Origin: Deltaproteobacteria bacterium
GTDB lineage: Bacteria > Desulfobacterota > Desulfobacteria > Desulfobacterales > UBA11574
Assembly: GCA_019313025.1 (NCBI GenBank)
Contig: JAFDCA010000564.1
Location: 1 to 11,121 of the forward strand
Reading direction: 5' to 3'
Length of the DNA: 11,121 bases
How positions within the stretch are numbered: the first letter of the stretch is position 1; each line of letters starts with the position of its first letter. The position numbers and the translations under genes were made by a program. Shown here piece after piece: positions 1 to 7,173 of this stretch. A model generated the notes under the pieces. It did not search any database, was not told the DNA's origin, and worked only from the letters and a program-made list of their open reading frames with translations.

Positions 1-247
1 AAGGACCAAAGATCAATTGAAGTAGGTCATTGGAGTTGATACCTGATTCGATGCCATCGTGACAGGTCGACTTTGTGTTTTATATTATCATTTAGAGTGG
101 ATTATGATAGAAGATATCCGTTTAGCGCATTAATGGTGATAGTTCTGTTGTTAAAATTCACTTTCTTGGTCCCCAACCTTGAACGTTGAATCCCGAACCT
201 GTAAACGGTTACCCTTATTTTGACGAACAATAGCAGGAGCAAACCGT
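1..247. other. Non-coding left edge upstream of the histidine kinase
   Basis: I see no supported gene here. The plus frame open from base 1 closes after about a dozen codons, which could at most be the tail of a gene lying to the left. The stretch is AT-rich and presumably carries the promoter of the histidine kinase. A TATGAT at 103-108 resembles a -10 box but has no good -35 partner, so I do not call it. Confidence 0.5.
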
Positions 248-2014
248 ATGAATGCTTCAAAAAGGAAATTCGCAAAGTCACCTTTGGATCCCAACTCGCT
301 GAAATCAGTAAAAAAAACGGAGTTCGAAACCAAGGCGGACACCGCAGTTCTATCCAGGTATTCGGATTCGATGGTGCTGGCTGTCATCTTTGTAGCCATC
401 ATCTATTGGGTACTTGATTCCATTCTGAATATTTTTTTTTCAAATAAATTTAATCTCATTGCCGAACTTATCGGCCCTGATTTGTACGATATTTATTTAC
501 GAGTGATCGTGTTGTGCCTGTTCATTTTGTTCGGCTCCCACGCGCAGTCAATTATTAACAAGTTAAAGGAAGCGAAACAAAAACTGAATGAATCCGAAGA
601 ACTGTGGCGTTCTCTGATAGCTACCGCACCGGACATGATCATCGCGGTGGATCAAAAAGGCACTATTCGCTACATCAATCAAAATATATCAAAACTACCT
701 CGCGAAAAAGCCATCGGTAAAAGCATGTATCACTTTCTCCCCACGCAATATCGTGACCTCGCGAGGGATTGTATTGAAAGTGTTTTTAGGACAGGGGAGC
801 CGGAAAAATTCGAAGTGCGCATGGGCTCTGTACGCAAACCTAAATGGTATACCTACCGCATCGGCGCCTTGAGACTGGACAGAAAAGTCATCGCTGCAAC
901 CATCATCTCCTCCAACACCACTGAATTTAAACAAGCCGAAGAGTTGATACGATACAAAGAGTTGTTTGATAATGTTACTGAAGGGGTGTTTCTTTTAAAT
1001 TCTGAGGGAAAATTTATCGAAACCAATGGGCGGATGCTCGAAAGTACCGGTTACACAAGAGCCGAATTCTTAAATCTTAGTATCTCCAAAATCGTTGAAA
1101 CAAATCAGTTCCCTTATGTAGAAAGCATGCTCAGAAAGGTGCGCACGGAAAAAGAGTCCCGGTTCGAGCTCAATATCAAAACCAGAAACGGCCTTCTTTT
1201 ACCCAATGAAGTCAACTGTCGTACTGTTTTTTATCTTGGCAAACCATGTTTTTTATGCGTCGCAAGAGATATTACCGAAACAAAATTTCTTTATAATCAG
1301 TTGCTGAGATCCGAACGGCTGGCGGCAACCGGACAGCTGGCGGCATCAATTGCCCATGAAATTAACTCACCCCTGCAAGGCATTACTGCCTTGCTGAGCG
1401 TAATCCGAATGAAATATAAGCAGGATAAGGAGCTATTAAGTCAATTGGATTTGATTAAAAATGCCTTTTTCAGCATTCGAAACACCGTTAGCAACCTCAT
1501 CGATCTTAACCGCCCGGGCAAAGAAGAAAAACAACCCATGAACATCAATCAGGTAATTGAAAACACGGTTGCCCTGACACGCAGTCATTTAAAAAAAAAC
1601 AGGGTGAGCATCAAATTAAATCTGGCTGCTAAAACAGCAAAAATCAATGCATCTCCCCAGCAAATCGGTCAGGTGATCATGAACCTGGTCAACAATGCTG
1701 TGGAATCAATTATCAATGCACCGGATTTAAAGGAGAAGCCTACGCAGTCTACACCAATTGGCGGTGAAATCAGCATCGACACTCACAACCGGGACGAAGA
1801 AATTATCATAACAGTAAAAGACAACGGTCCCGGTATTTCTGAAAATGATCTGGCAAAAATATTTGATCCTTTTTTCACCCGAAAAAAGACCTTGGGAATG
1901 GGGGTTGGGCTCTCTATTTGCTACGATGTCATCAAAGACCACAAGGGTGTGATTTATGCCAATAACGCACCGGAAGGCGGAGCTGTGTTTACGATTCGAT
2001 TGCCGTTAACCTAA
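248..2014 (+). CDS. Membrane-bound PAS-domain sensor histidine kinase (orphan)
   Basis: A 588-residue sensor kinase that should autophosphorylate on histidine and pass the phosphate to an unknown response regulator. After a basic N-terminus there are two hydrophobic segments (about 41-63 and 82-98) joined by a short loop, so almost no periplasmic sensor exists; sensing is probably done by the cytoplasmic PAS domains. A short coiled linker (about 103-120) leads into PAS 1 (about 117-230) and PAS 2 (about 233-350). The kinase core has an H-box with phospho-acceptor H370 (SIAHEINSPLQGI), an N-box (NLVNNAVESI, 479-488), the G1 motif DNGPGI at 525-530, an F-box (IFDPFFTRK) and a G2 motif GMGVGLSI at 550-557, so every catalytic motif is present. 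The start at 248 has AGGAGC about 6-12 nt upstream. No receiver domain and no response regulator gene is visible nearby, so the partner and signal are unknown. Confidence 0.93.
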   Translation: MNASKRKFAKSPLDPNSLKSVKKTEFETKADTAVLSRYSDSMVLAVIFVAIIYWVLDSILNIFFSNKFNLIAELIGPDLYDIYLRVIVLCLFILFGSHAQSIINKLKEAKQKLNESEELWRSLIATAPDMIIAVDQKGTIRYINQNISKLPREKAIGKSMYHFLPTQYRDLARDCIESVFRTGEPEKFEVRMGSVRKPKWYTYRIGALRLDRKVIAATIISSNTTEFKQAEELIRYKELFDNVTEGVFLLNSEGKFIETNGRMLESTGYTRAEFLNLSISKIVETNQFPYVESMLRKVRTEKESRFELNIKTRNGLLLPNEVNCRTVFYLGKPCFLCVARDITETKFLYNQLLRSERLAATGQLAASIAHEINSPLQGITALLSVIRMKYKQDKELLSQLDLIKNAFFSIRNTVSNLIDLNRPGKEEKQPMNINQVIENTVALTRSHLKKNRVSIKLNLAAKTAKINASPQQIGQVIMNLVNNAVESIINAPDLKEKPTQSTPIGGEISIDTHNRDEEIIITVKDNGPGISENDLAKIFDPFFTRKKTLGMGVGLSICYDVIKDHKGVIYANNAPEGGAVFTIRLPLT

Positions 2015-2096
2015 TCAGGGTTCAGCCAGCCGGGCAAAAAAAGGCCGGTCAAATCGAAAAAGAAACGCCAGCATGACAAAAGTTCTTAATTCAGTA

Positions 2097-2486
2097 CTAT
2101 CCCTCGTACGGCTTGCCGCATTCCTTGCAGCGCCCATCAGGGCCGATCACGCCGATACAGTTACCATCACTGCACAAAACACGATCTTGCCAGCCATCGT
2201 CTCTTATAAAATCATCCTTTTCATTTGACTCGTCTGCCTCATCGGACAAATCTTCAAAAGATGGCTCTTGTTTCTCAAAGGAGATATCCTCCGGTGACGC
2301 CCCCTCCTTCTCTGAAAAATGTTCCTCCGGCAAAGTACCCTCATATTTTTTCCCGCACTCTTTGCAGCGCCCATCCGGTCCGATCACGCCGATACAGTTG
2401 CCGTCACTGCATAATACACGATGTTCCCACTCTATATCAGTTGGAACCGTTTCTCTCTCATTCTCTTCCAATGTTTCATTTTCCAT
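2097..2486 (-). CDS. Small acidic protein with two identical Cys4 zinc-knuckle-like repeats
   Basis: A 129-residue protein that I cannot assign to a named family. Two copies of a Cys4 module (residues about 20-50 and 99-129) each contain CSDGNCIGVIGPDGRC followed by KECGK. The cysteines fall at 26, 31, 41, 44 and at 105, 110, 120, 123, a CX4C-X9-CX2C pattern expected to bind zinc or another metal. The linker (51-98) is very acidic and Ser/Glu-rich, probably disordered. There is no signal peptide or membrane segment, so it is likely cytoplasmic. I chose the ATG at 2486 because a GGAG sits 9 nt upstream (2496-2499) inside the end of the HAD gene. The frame is open further upstream, but that part only overlaps the HAD gene. 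Four bases separate it from the HAD stop codon, so it is almost surely co-transcribed and translationally coupled. Function unknown; metal sensing or a protein-binding adaptor is speculation. Confidence 0.8.
   Translation of the reverse strand: MENETLEENERETVPTDIEWEHRVLCSDGNCIGVIGPDGRCKECGKKYEGTLPEEHFSEKEGASPEDISFEKQEPSFEDLSDEADESNEKDDFIRDDGWQDRVLCSDGNCIGVIGPDGRCKECGKPYEG
2100..2192 (-). repeat. Coding direct repeat, copy 2 of the Cys4 module
   Basis: This encodes residues 99-129 of the Cys4 protein. It is closely similar in DNA to 2337-2429, and most differences in the core lie at third codon positions and are silent. The protein repeat is therefore held by selection rather than being a very fresh duplication. 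Confidence 0.8.
2337..2429 (-). repeat. Coding direct repeat, copy 1 of the Cys4 module
   Basis: This encodes residues 20-50 of the Cys4 protein. The 21-residue core running from the first Cys to the GK after the fourth Cys is identical in the two copies, which lie 79 residues apart. Confidence 0.8.
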
Positions 2487-2490
2487 TCTT

Positions 2491-3108
2491 TTATACTCCA
2501 AGCAAATCTTCAATCTGATTGAGGCCGTTAACGTAGTACTCCGCCAATAACTCTGGATTGCGATAGGCAACCAGAGGCATTCCGGCCGCCCTGGCAGCCA
2601 ATTCGTCCAGTCGCGAATCTCCAATATATATTACCTGATCGCTCGGGATGTTAAAATGGTCTGAGATTTTTAGCAGCACATCAGGATGGGGTTTGGGTCG
2701 CTCGACATCGCTGGTCGTCACAATCAGATCAAAATATCCGTCCAAATCAAATGCAGCCAGCAACCGATCCATGGTGTCGCTTCTGTTGGTGGCTATGGCG
2801 GTTTTGAATTGCGGTTTGAGCTTTTCAAGCAATGAAACCAGATGCGGCTCCACTGTGAAATAGCTCAGATACTGCTGATAGTCCATAGTTTTGCGAAAAT
2901 CATGCGCCGCTGTCAGGGTCTTTTCATCGGGGAATAAATAGGCCAGGGAATCGAAAACAGTATGCATATGAACAAAGACAAATTGTTCGTCTGTCACCGC
3001 CGGCCTTCCAAAATGCTGCAGGATATTGCTGTAATAAACCCGATTGGCTTGTTCGGTATCGAATAATACGCCGTCACAATCAAATGCAACAACTTTAAAA
3101 TTTACCAT
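2491..3108 (-). CDS. HAD-superfamily hydrolase, phosphoglycolate phosphatase-like
   Basis: A 205-residue soluble HAD phosphatase. Motif I is FDCDGVLFDT, with nucleophile D10 and acid/base D12. The motif II threonine is T107 (AIATN). The motif III lysine is K139 in ERPKPHPD, and motif IV is GDSRLD with D164 and D168. All catalytic residues are present, so it should be an active Mg-dependent phosphatase or phosphomutase. A helical cap lies between motifs I and II (about 16-95), as in subfamily I enzymes such as Gph and beta-phosphoglucomutase. The substrate cannot be read from the sequence. The start ATG has only a weak GGGAT-like ribosome site. It lies 73 nt downstream of the DUF1573 selenoprotein gene and 4 nt upstream of the Cys4 protein gene on the same strand, and is likely the middle gene of a three-gene operon. 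Confidence 0.9.
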   Translation of the reverse strand: MVNFKVVAFDCDGVLFDTEQANRVYYSNILQHFGRPAVTDEQFVFVHMHTVFDSLAYLFPDEKTLTAAHDFRKTMDYQQYLSYFTVEPHLVSLLEKLKPQFKTAIATNRSDTMDRLLAAFDLDGYFDLIVTTSDVERPKPHPDVLLKISDHFNIPSDQVIYIGDSRLDELAARAAGMPLVAYRNPELLAEYYVNGLNQIEDLLGV

Positions 3109-3120
3109 ATTTTAATCCCA

Positions 3121-3180
3121 CTATTCCAGCATTCCAATATTCCAATTGGGCCAAAGCCTCTAACTTGATTCTCTAACTTG
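3121..3180. repeat. Short intergenic direct repeats (ATTCCA and CTCTAACTTG)
   Basis: ATTCCA occurs at 3123-3128, 3131-3136 and 3139-3144, and the 10-mer CTCTAACTTG occurs at 3158-3167 and 3171-3180. Together they fill the gap between the DUF1573 and HAD genes. They look like low-complexity intergenic filler of the type often seen in Desulfobacterota genomes; that comparison is from memory. Confidence 0.55.
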
Positions 3181-3181
3181 T

Positions 3182-3898
3182 CTATTCAGTTTTGCGGGGA
3201 CGTATATAACCGTAAACCCTTACGTTAATCTGCGGCCTGATGTTGCTGTCCGTTTCGAGAATAATGGCGTCGTAATAACGGCCGGCGTCTGTTTTCTGGT
3301 TCACAATATTGAGCTTATATACCGTGGTGTCGGATTCTTTGGTTTCTTCCAGCTGGTATTTGATGTATTTGCCGTCTTGCGCACGCAAATTTAGAATCTT
3401 AAAAGGATATTTTTTTTCGGGAATGATGGTCACGCTGCCCTTGATAGGGTCACCGACAATACCGCGCATGTTGGCATTTTGTGGACGAATCGTAACAAAT
3501 TTTTCAACCTGGCCGCTAATGATCAGATCCTGCTGCGGGCGTGCTTTGTCATTGGTATAAACACCCGCGGTTTTTCTCATTTTTCTTCCACCGTATCCTT
3601 TGGTATCGACTTTAAGAGTTATTTTCCCCTCACCACCGGGAGGGACCTGTCTCGAATACGAGACAGCGGTGCACCCTCAGCCGGTTTTCACACGTTCAAT
3701 GTTCAACGTCGCTGTCCCCTTGTTTTGAACGACAAATTCGTGAACAACTTTAGCCCCGTCCAGGACCGGTGAAAATTCATAAAGGGTTTGCGGGAAAAAA
3801 GCGGCCGGTCCGGCATCATCTTGGGCACCGATACCTACTGCAGCAAACAGTGTCAGTCCAATTGTAACGGTTAACGCTAAAAGCCCTTTACTGCTCAT
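3182..3898 (-). CDS. Exported DUF1573-domain selenoprotein (UGA at 3677-3679 read as Sec74)
   Basis: One 238-residue reading frame with a single internal UGA. A signal peptide (about 1-25, hydrophobic LLALTVTIGLTLFAAVGIGA) predicts export to the periplasm. A DUF1573 Ig-like domain follows: FFPQTLYEFSPVLDGAKVVH, then LNIERVKTG, then UGA, then GCT at 75-77, then VPPGGEGKITLKVDTKGYGG and VYTNDK. The family normally reads KTSCGCT here, so UGA replaces the first Cys of the CGC pair. A second beta-rich domain (about 120-235) ends the protein. No frameshift separates the two halves, and conservation continues directly after the UGA, which argues against simple decay. A SECIS-like hairpin lies just downstream of the UGA. 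The start has AAGGAGT at 3904-3910, and a strong promoter precedes it. The function of DUF1573 is not established; a U-x-C pair suggests a redox or metal-binding role. The alternatives are a nonsense mutation or sequencing error, or translation of the downstream half from the ATG at 3580. Confidence 0.83.
3640..3678 (-). promoter_or_regulatory. Bacterial SECIS-like element for Sec74
   Basis: In the mRNA (minus strand), CUGUCUCG at +11 to +18 after the UGA pairs perfectly with CGAGACAG at +23 to +30, leaving a UAUU apical loop. If the closing G-C opens, the loop begins with GU, like the GU that SelB contacts in the E. coli fdhF element. A lower stem GAGGG/CCCUC begins inside the UGA and is separated from the upper stem by an internal loop. 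The loop lies about 18 nt from the UGA, within the known range for bacterial SECIS elements. I worked the fold out by eye, without an energy calculation. Confidence 0.78.
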
Positions 3899-3940
3899 GA
3901 TTAACTCCTTCTCTCAATTGGTTTTATGAATTCTGAAAAA

Positions 3941-3969
3941 ATTTTATGACGCATGCCGCACAATGTCAA
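3941..3969 (-). promoter_or_regulatory. Sigma70-type promoter of the DUF1573-HAD-Cys4 operon
   Basis: On the minus strand, a perfect -35 TTGACA (3964-3969) is followed by a 17-nt spacer and TAAAAT as -10 (3941-3946). Transcription would begin near 3934, about 35 nt upstream of the DUF1573 start codon and its AAGGAGT site. Confidence 0.75.
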
Positions 3970-4149
3970 GGTGCAACTTTCTTGGTTACAGAGATCGGAG
4001 TGCAGATGACAGATGACAGAAATCAGATTGTCAATTCGGAGTTGGGAAAGAAACTGATGAACACCCAACATCGAACTTCAAATAATGTATCCTATCTGAT
4101 TTACAAAAGAATTAGCAAAACCTCCCCTCCGGCCTTTAAGCCTATGAAG

Positions 4150-4192
4150 CCTACGGGCTGGAAGCGGGCTCGTAGGGGTTGTAGCGCCTACG
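4150..4192. repeat. Three-part inverted repeat downstream of priA
   Basis: CCTACG (4150-4155), CGTAGG (4171-4176) and CCTACG (4187-4192) allow the middle element to pair with either neighbour. The pairing exists in both transcription directions. It lies about 50 nt past the priA stop and could act in 3'-end formation, but there is no following T-run in the priA direction. Confidence 0.5.
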
Positions 4193-4240
4193 CCTCGGAG
4201 AGCGATCCCATCAGTCGTAAGTCGCCATTCCCTAAGGTAC

Positions 4241-6691
4241 TTACATCATAAAAAGAGGGTCGACATCGATTGCCACCAGGACCGGTTGTCGGACGAAAAC
4301 TGGTGAGTTCTCCGACAAAAGCTGGTTGATAAACTGATGCAGCGCCTTGGCATTTAGTCCTTTCAACAGGACCTGCCAGCGATATCGTCCGGCGATTCTG
4401 GTTAAAGAGGCCTCAATGGGCCCCATGATCTCCACACTCTGATAATCGGCGGAGTGTTTGACTTTTAATGTTCGGCACAAATCACCCAGCAGTCGAGCAT
4501 GGTTCTCCGTCTCTTGCGGGTCCTTGCCCGATATTTTCAGCTGTATCATTCTGGAATAGGGTGGATAATTGAGCGCTTTGCGAAAACCGATCTCCTGCTG
4601 ATAGAAAGCGATATAATCCTGCTGTCTGGCTGCGGCAATGCTGAAATGATCCGGATTGTAGGTTTGTAAAATGACTCTACCGGGCTTGTCTCCGCGTCCT
4701 GCTCTTCCGGCGACCTGCGCCAAAAGCTGAAACGTCCGTTCCCCAGCCCGAAAATCCGGGAAACTCAGGGAAAGGTCCGCGCAGATGATGCCAACCAGGG
4801 TGATGTTGGGAAAATCATGCCCTTTGGCCACCATCTGAGTGCCCACCAGAATGTCGGTGGTTTTATTTTTTAGCCCTTTTAGCAGCTTCAAAATGGATCC
4901 TTTCCGCCGGGTGGTGTCGCTGTCCATACGGGCAATTCGGGCCTTGGGGAAAATCGATGTCACCATGGCCTCGAGCTTTTCCGTACCGAGGCCCAAGAGC
5001 CTGATTTTAGCAGATCCACAAAATCCACATTTCGATGTCGCTGCACGGCTAAAGCCGCAATAATGGCATCGATAAGCATTGGCCTGCTGGTGCAGGGTCA
5101 GTGAAATATCGCAATGCTTGCAGCGCATGGGTTGACCGCATGCTCCGCAAACCGGAAAACTGGCGTACCCCCGCCGGTTTAAAAAAAGCAGTATCTGTTC
5201 TCCGCGTTCAAGCGAGGCTTTCATGGCCTGCTGCAACTCGGGGGTAATAAAGCGTCGGATGCCTCGCATATCTCTGGTTTGACGAAGATCCACGATACTG
5301 ACGTCAGGCAAAGGACGCTGTTCGACCCGCGTTTCCAAGGTGAGCTCAGTGAACTTCTTTGTGGCCACATTATAGTATGACTGAATCGATGGTGTGGCCG
5401 AACCCAGCAATGTAACACATCCAACTTGCTTGGCCCTGACCGTCGCCAGATCTCTGGCGTTGTAACGCAAGCTACCCTCCTGTTTGTAAGAGGCATCATG
5501 CTCTTCATCAACAATGATAACACCGATGTTGCTAAATGGGGCAAATATGGCGGATCGGGCGCCGATGGCAACCGTTGCCTCCCCCTGCATGATACGAGAC
5601 CATTGATCATAACGCTCTCCCGCTGACAGAGCGCTGTGCAGCACAGCGACACATTCACCGAAGCGTGCCCGAAATCGCTTTTCCATCTGGGTAATCAATG
5701 CAATTTCCGGAACCAGAACCAGTACAGTACGCTTGCTTTTTAAGGCCGCGGCGGCAACCTGCATGTAAACTTCGGTTTTTCCACTCCCGGTAACACCTCG
5801 CAATAAAAAGGTCTTATACCCTTTAGTCAAATAATTACAGGATTGCGAGACGGCTTTTTGTTGCTCCTGGTTTAAAATATAAGCACGATCAGGCTCAATT
5901 GATTCGCCAAAAGGGTCGCGATACACCCTTTTGTGGTCGATCGTCACAAAACCGTCGTTTTCAAGGAGTTTAATTAATGCGGCAGCAGTGGGCACACTCT
6001 CTTTAAGTTTTTTTACGGTGATTTCGCCTTCGATTTTTAACACATCTATTATTTTTCTTCTGGTCGCGGACAGACGATCGGCGGGCAAAGCAGTGTCGGT
6101 CAGGCGTACAAAACGCTCCAGCCTGGCTTTCGTTTTGTCCCCGGCCAACTCCCATTTCCTGGTAATCAAACCACATTGTTCAAAGGTGTACAACAACGTA
6201 CTGGGTATATCCCGATCGATCTTTTTATAAAGGTCTTTCACCAGGATAGTTTTGGATTGCAATTGGCCTAAAATATCTTTGGCAATTGGTGCCAGTCGAC
6301 CGTGGTCGAGCTCATTTCGTCCTTTTTCGGTAATAGCAACCGATGCGTAATCACGAATATTTAAACCGCCCGGAAGCGCATTTTTTACAACCCGGCCAAC
6401 TGGATACTTATAGTAGTCGGAAATCCATCTGAAAAACGGCACCATTGATGACGGAAAAAGCGGCTGTTCATCGAGAATATCCAGAATTGATTTCATCTCC
6501 TTTATATCAACTATATCAGCACCCTGGTTTTGGCCAAATACATAGCCGGTTTCCCGACGCCGTCCAAAGGGTACAAGAACTCTTTTTCCGGTGGCCATAA
6601 AATCGGTAAAGGATTGGGGGACGCTGTAGGTAAATGTTTGATAGACTGGAAGCGGTATGGCCACTTCGATGTGTTTCATGTCTGTTTCCAT
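4241..6691 (-). CDS. priA: Primosomal replication-restart helicase PriA
   Basis: An 816-residue superfamily 2 helicase that reloads the replisome at stalled forks. The N-terminal 3'-OH-binding domain starts with IEVAIPLPVYQTFTYSVP and includes GKRVLVPFGRR. A winged-helix region follows (about 110-260). The helicase core has Walker A GVTGSGKT at 299-306, DEEH at 395-398, SATPS at 431-435, a conserved GTQMVAKGHDFPNI block (617-630) and QVAGRAGRG (659-667). The zinc module inserted between the helicase lobes keeps all eight cysteines (515, 518, 524, 527, 542, 545, 555, 558). The protein is somewhat longer than the roughly 730 residues of E. coli PriA, the extra length lying mainly in the N-terminal half. 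The start is uncertain by four codons: the second ATG at 6679 has GGAAA just upstream, while the first at 6691 has only a weak site. It runs divergently from the small exported protein at 6838. No unusual residues were seen. Confidence 0.97.
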   Translation of the reverse strand: METDMKHIEVAIPLPVYQTFTYSVPQSFTDFMATGKRVLVPFGRRRETGYVFGQNQGADIVDIKEMKSILDILDEQPLFPSSMVPFFRWISDYYKYPVGRVVKNALPGGLNIRDYASVAITEKGRNELDHGRLAPIAKDILGQLQSKTILVKDLYKKIDRDIPSTLLYTFEQCGLITRKWELAGDKTKARLERFVRLTDTALPADRLSATRRKIIDVLKIEGEITVKKLKESVPTAAALIKLLENDGFVTIDHKRVYRDPFGESIEPDRAYILNQEQQKAVSQSCNYLTKGYKTFLLRGVTGSGKTEVYMQVAAAALKSKRTVLVLVPEIALITQMEKRFRARFGECVAVLHSALSAGERYDQWSRIMQGEATVAIGARSAIFAPFSNIGVIIVDEEHDASYKQEGSLRYNARDLATVRAKQVGCVTLLGSATPSIQSYYNVATKKFTELTLETRVEQRPLPDVSIVDLRQTRDMRGIRRFITPELQQAMKASLERGEQILLFLNRRGYASFPVCGACGQPMRCKHCDISLTLHQQANAYRCHYCGFSRAATSKCGFCGSAKIRLLGLGTEKLEAMVTSIFPKARIARMDSDTTRRKGSILKLLKGLKNKTTDILVGTQMVAKGHDFPNITLVGIICADLSLSFPDFRAGERTFQLLAQVAGRAGRGDKPGRVILQTYNPDHFSIAAARQQDYIAFYQQEIGFRKALNYPPYSRMIQLKISGKDPQETENHARLLGDLCRTLKVKHSADYQSVEIMGPIEASLTRIAGRYRWQVLLKGLNAKALHQFINQLLSENSPVFVRQPVLVAIDVDPLFMM

Positions 6692-6754
6692 TTAGTCTGA
6701 CGTCCCGAAAATTATATTTTTTCAGTAAGGGATTCGATGATTTTAACAAATATA

Positions 6755-6784
6755 TTGATATTTTTAACCAAAAAGCGGTATAAT
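6755..6784 (+). promoter_or_regulatory. Sigma70-type promoter of the small exported protein gene
   Basis: TTGATA (6755-6760) and a perfect TATAAT (6779-6784) are separated by 18 nt in an AT-rich setting. Transcription would start near 6791, leaving a leader of about 45 nt before the ATG at 6838. Confidence 0.75.
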
Positions 6785-6823
6785 AGAGTTTAATTCAGAC
6801 GTCGTCAAATACCTTATTTCATA

Positions 6824-6830
6824 TGGAGGA
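6824..6830 (+). promoter_or_regulatory. Ribosome binding site fixing the start at 6838
   Basis: TGGAGGA at 6824-6830 lies 7 nt upstream of the ATG at 6838. The ATG at 6823 overlaps this site and has no site of its own, so the shorter protein is preferred. Confidence 0.75.
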
Positions 6831-6837
6831 GAAAATA

Positions 6838-7143
6838 ATGTTCAAAATTGCCAAAAAATCCCTGATCATCGTAATGATCGCAGCAATGATGACCCTGCCG
6901 CTATCTACCACCGCCTTTGGCGAGGAATATTTTGAGACGGAAGAACCCAGTAGCGGTGCCATGATGTTTGATCTCGCCGTAGTCCGACCGGTAGGCATCG
7001 TCGCAACCGCTGTCGGTTGTGTGTTTTTTATCGTATCCTCACCCTTTTCGGCTTTAGGAGGCAATATCGACACAGCTGGCGAAAAGCTTGTCAAAGATCC
7101 CGTTGCCTATACCTTTAGTAGACCATTGGGTGAATTTGAATAA
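6838..7143 (+). CDS. Small conserved exported membrane protein of unknown function
   Basis: A 101-residue protein with an N-terminal signal peptide: KIAKK, then a hydrophobic run to about residue 24, with probable cleavage near TTAFG-EE (about 28). A short acidic, Ser-rich spacer and one hydrophobic segment (about 49-68, VVRPVGIVATAVGCVFFIVS) follow. The C-terminal part reads SPFSALGGNIDTAGEKLVKDP and then YTFSRPLGEF. The RP-hydrophobic-SxPFSxLGGN and YTFxRPLGEF pattern resembles small exported proteins I recall from Desulfobacterota and Geobacter-like genomes, but I know no function for them. It has its own strong promoter and ribosome site, and is followed by a long hairpin, so it is probably monocistronic. 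It could be a small envelope protein made at high level. Confidence 0.82.
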   Translation: MFKIAKKSLIIVMIAAMMTLPLSTTAFGEEYFETEEPSSGAMMFDLAVVRPVGIVATAVGCVFFIVSSPFSALGGNIDTAGEKLVKDPVAYTFSRPLGEFE

Positions 7144-7173
7144 ATTCGTAAAAAGGCAAATTTATCCAAAATC

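Larger units (their letters stand above)
3899..4240. other. Intergenic region between priA and the selenoprotein operon
   Basis: There is no supported gene. The left part holds the promoter and ribosome site of the DUF1573 gene. The middle holds a tandem AGATGAC pair (4004-4017) and low-complexity sequence. The right part holds the CCTACG/CGTAGG/CCTACG pairing elements near 4150-4192. A plus-strand ORF at 3946-4251 has no ribosome site and no family resemblance. Confidence 0.6.

Noticed and set aside
2015..2096. Terminator between the histidine kinase and the Cys4 gene
   Set aside because: GCCGG...CCGGT around 2030-2050 forms only a short, weak stem around an A-run and has no following T-run for the kinase transcript, so I do not call it.
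2113..2550. Plus-strand ORF opposite the Cys4 protein
   Set aside because: It is a mirror of the Cys4 gene; its apparent repeats are the reverse complement of the real coding repeat, and it has no ribosome site.
2487..2624. N-terminal extension of the Cys4 protein to 2624
   Set aside because: The extension lies wholly in the HAD coding region in another frame, looks non-native, and a ribosome site supports the start at 2486.
3182..3580. Separate 132-residue gene starting at the ATG at 3580
   Set aside because: It is in the same frame as the upstream 73-residue ORF, begins in the middle of the DUF1573 domain, and the in-between codons encode family-like sequence. A GGTGGA upstream of 3580 could allow some internal initiation, but a Sec-containing single protein explains more.
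3677..3898. DUF1573 gene as a pseudogene broken by a nonsense mutation
   Set aside because: Only one stop is present, it is UGA and not UAA or UAG, it falls at the exact family Cys, no other lesion is seen, and a SECIS-like hairpin follows. Sequencing error cannot be fully excluded.
4003..4018. CRISPR-like repeat from the AGATGAC pair
   Set aside because: It is only two 7-nt units in direct contact with no spacers; simple low-complexity repeat.
3946..4251. Plus-strand ORF of 101 residues in the priA/DUF1573 gap
   Set aside because: It runs through repeat-like intergenic DNA, has no ribosome site and no family resemblance, and overlaps the priA stop.
5221..5658. Second minus-strand ORF inside priA
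   Set aside because: It is an out-of-frame shadow of a clearly intact priA, rich in Cys, Ser and Pro as expected from a shifted frame.
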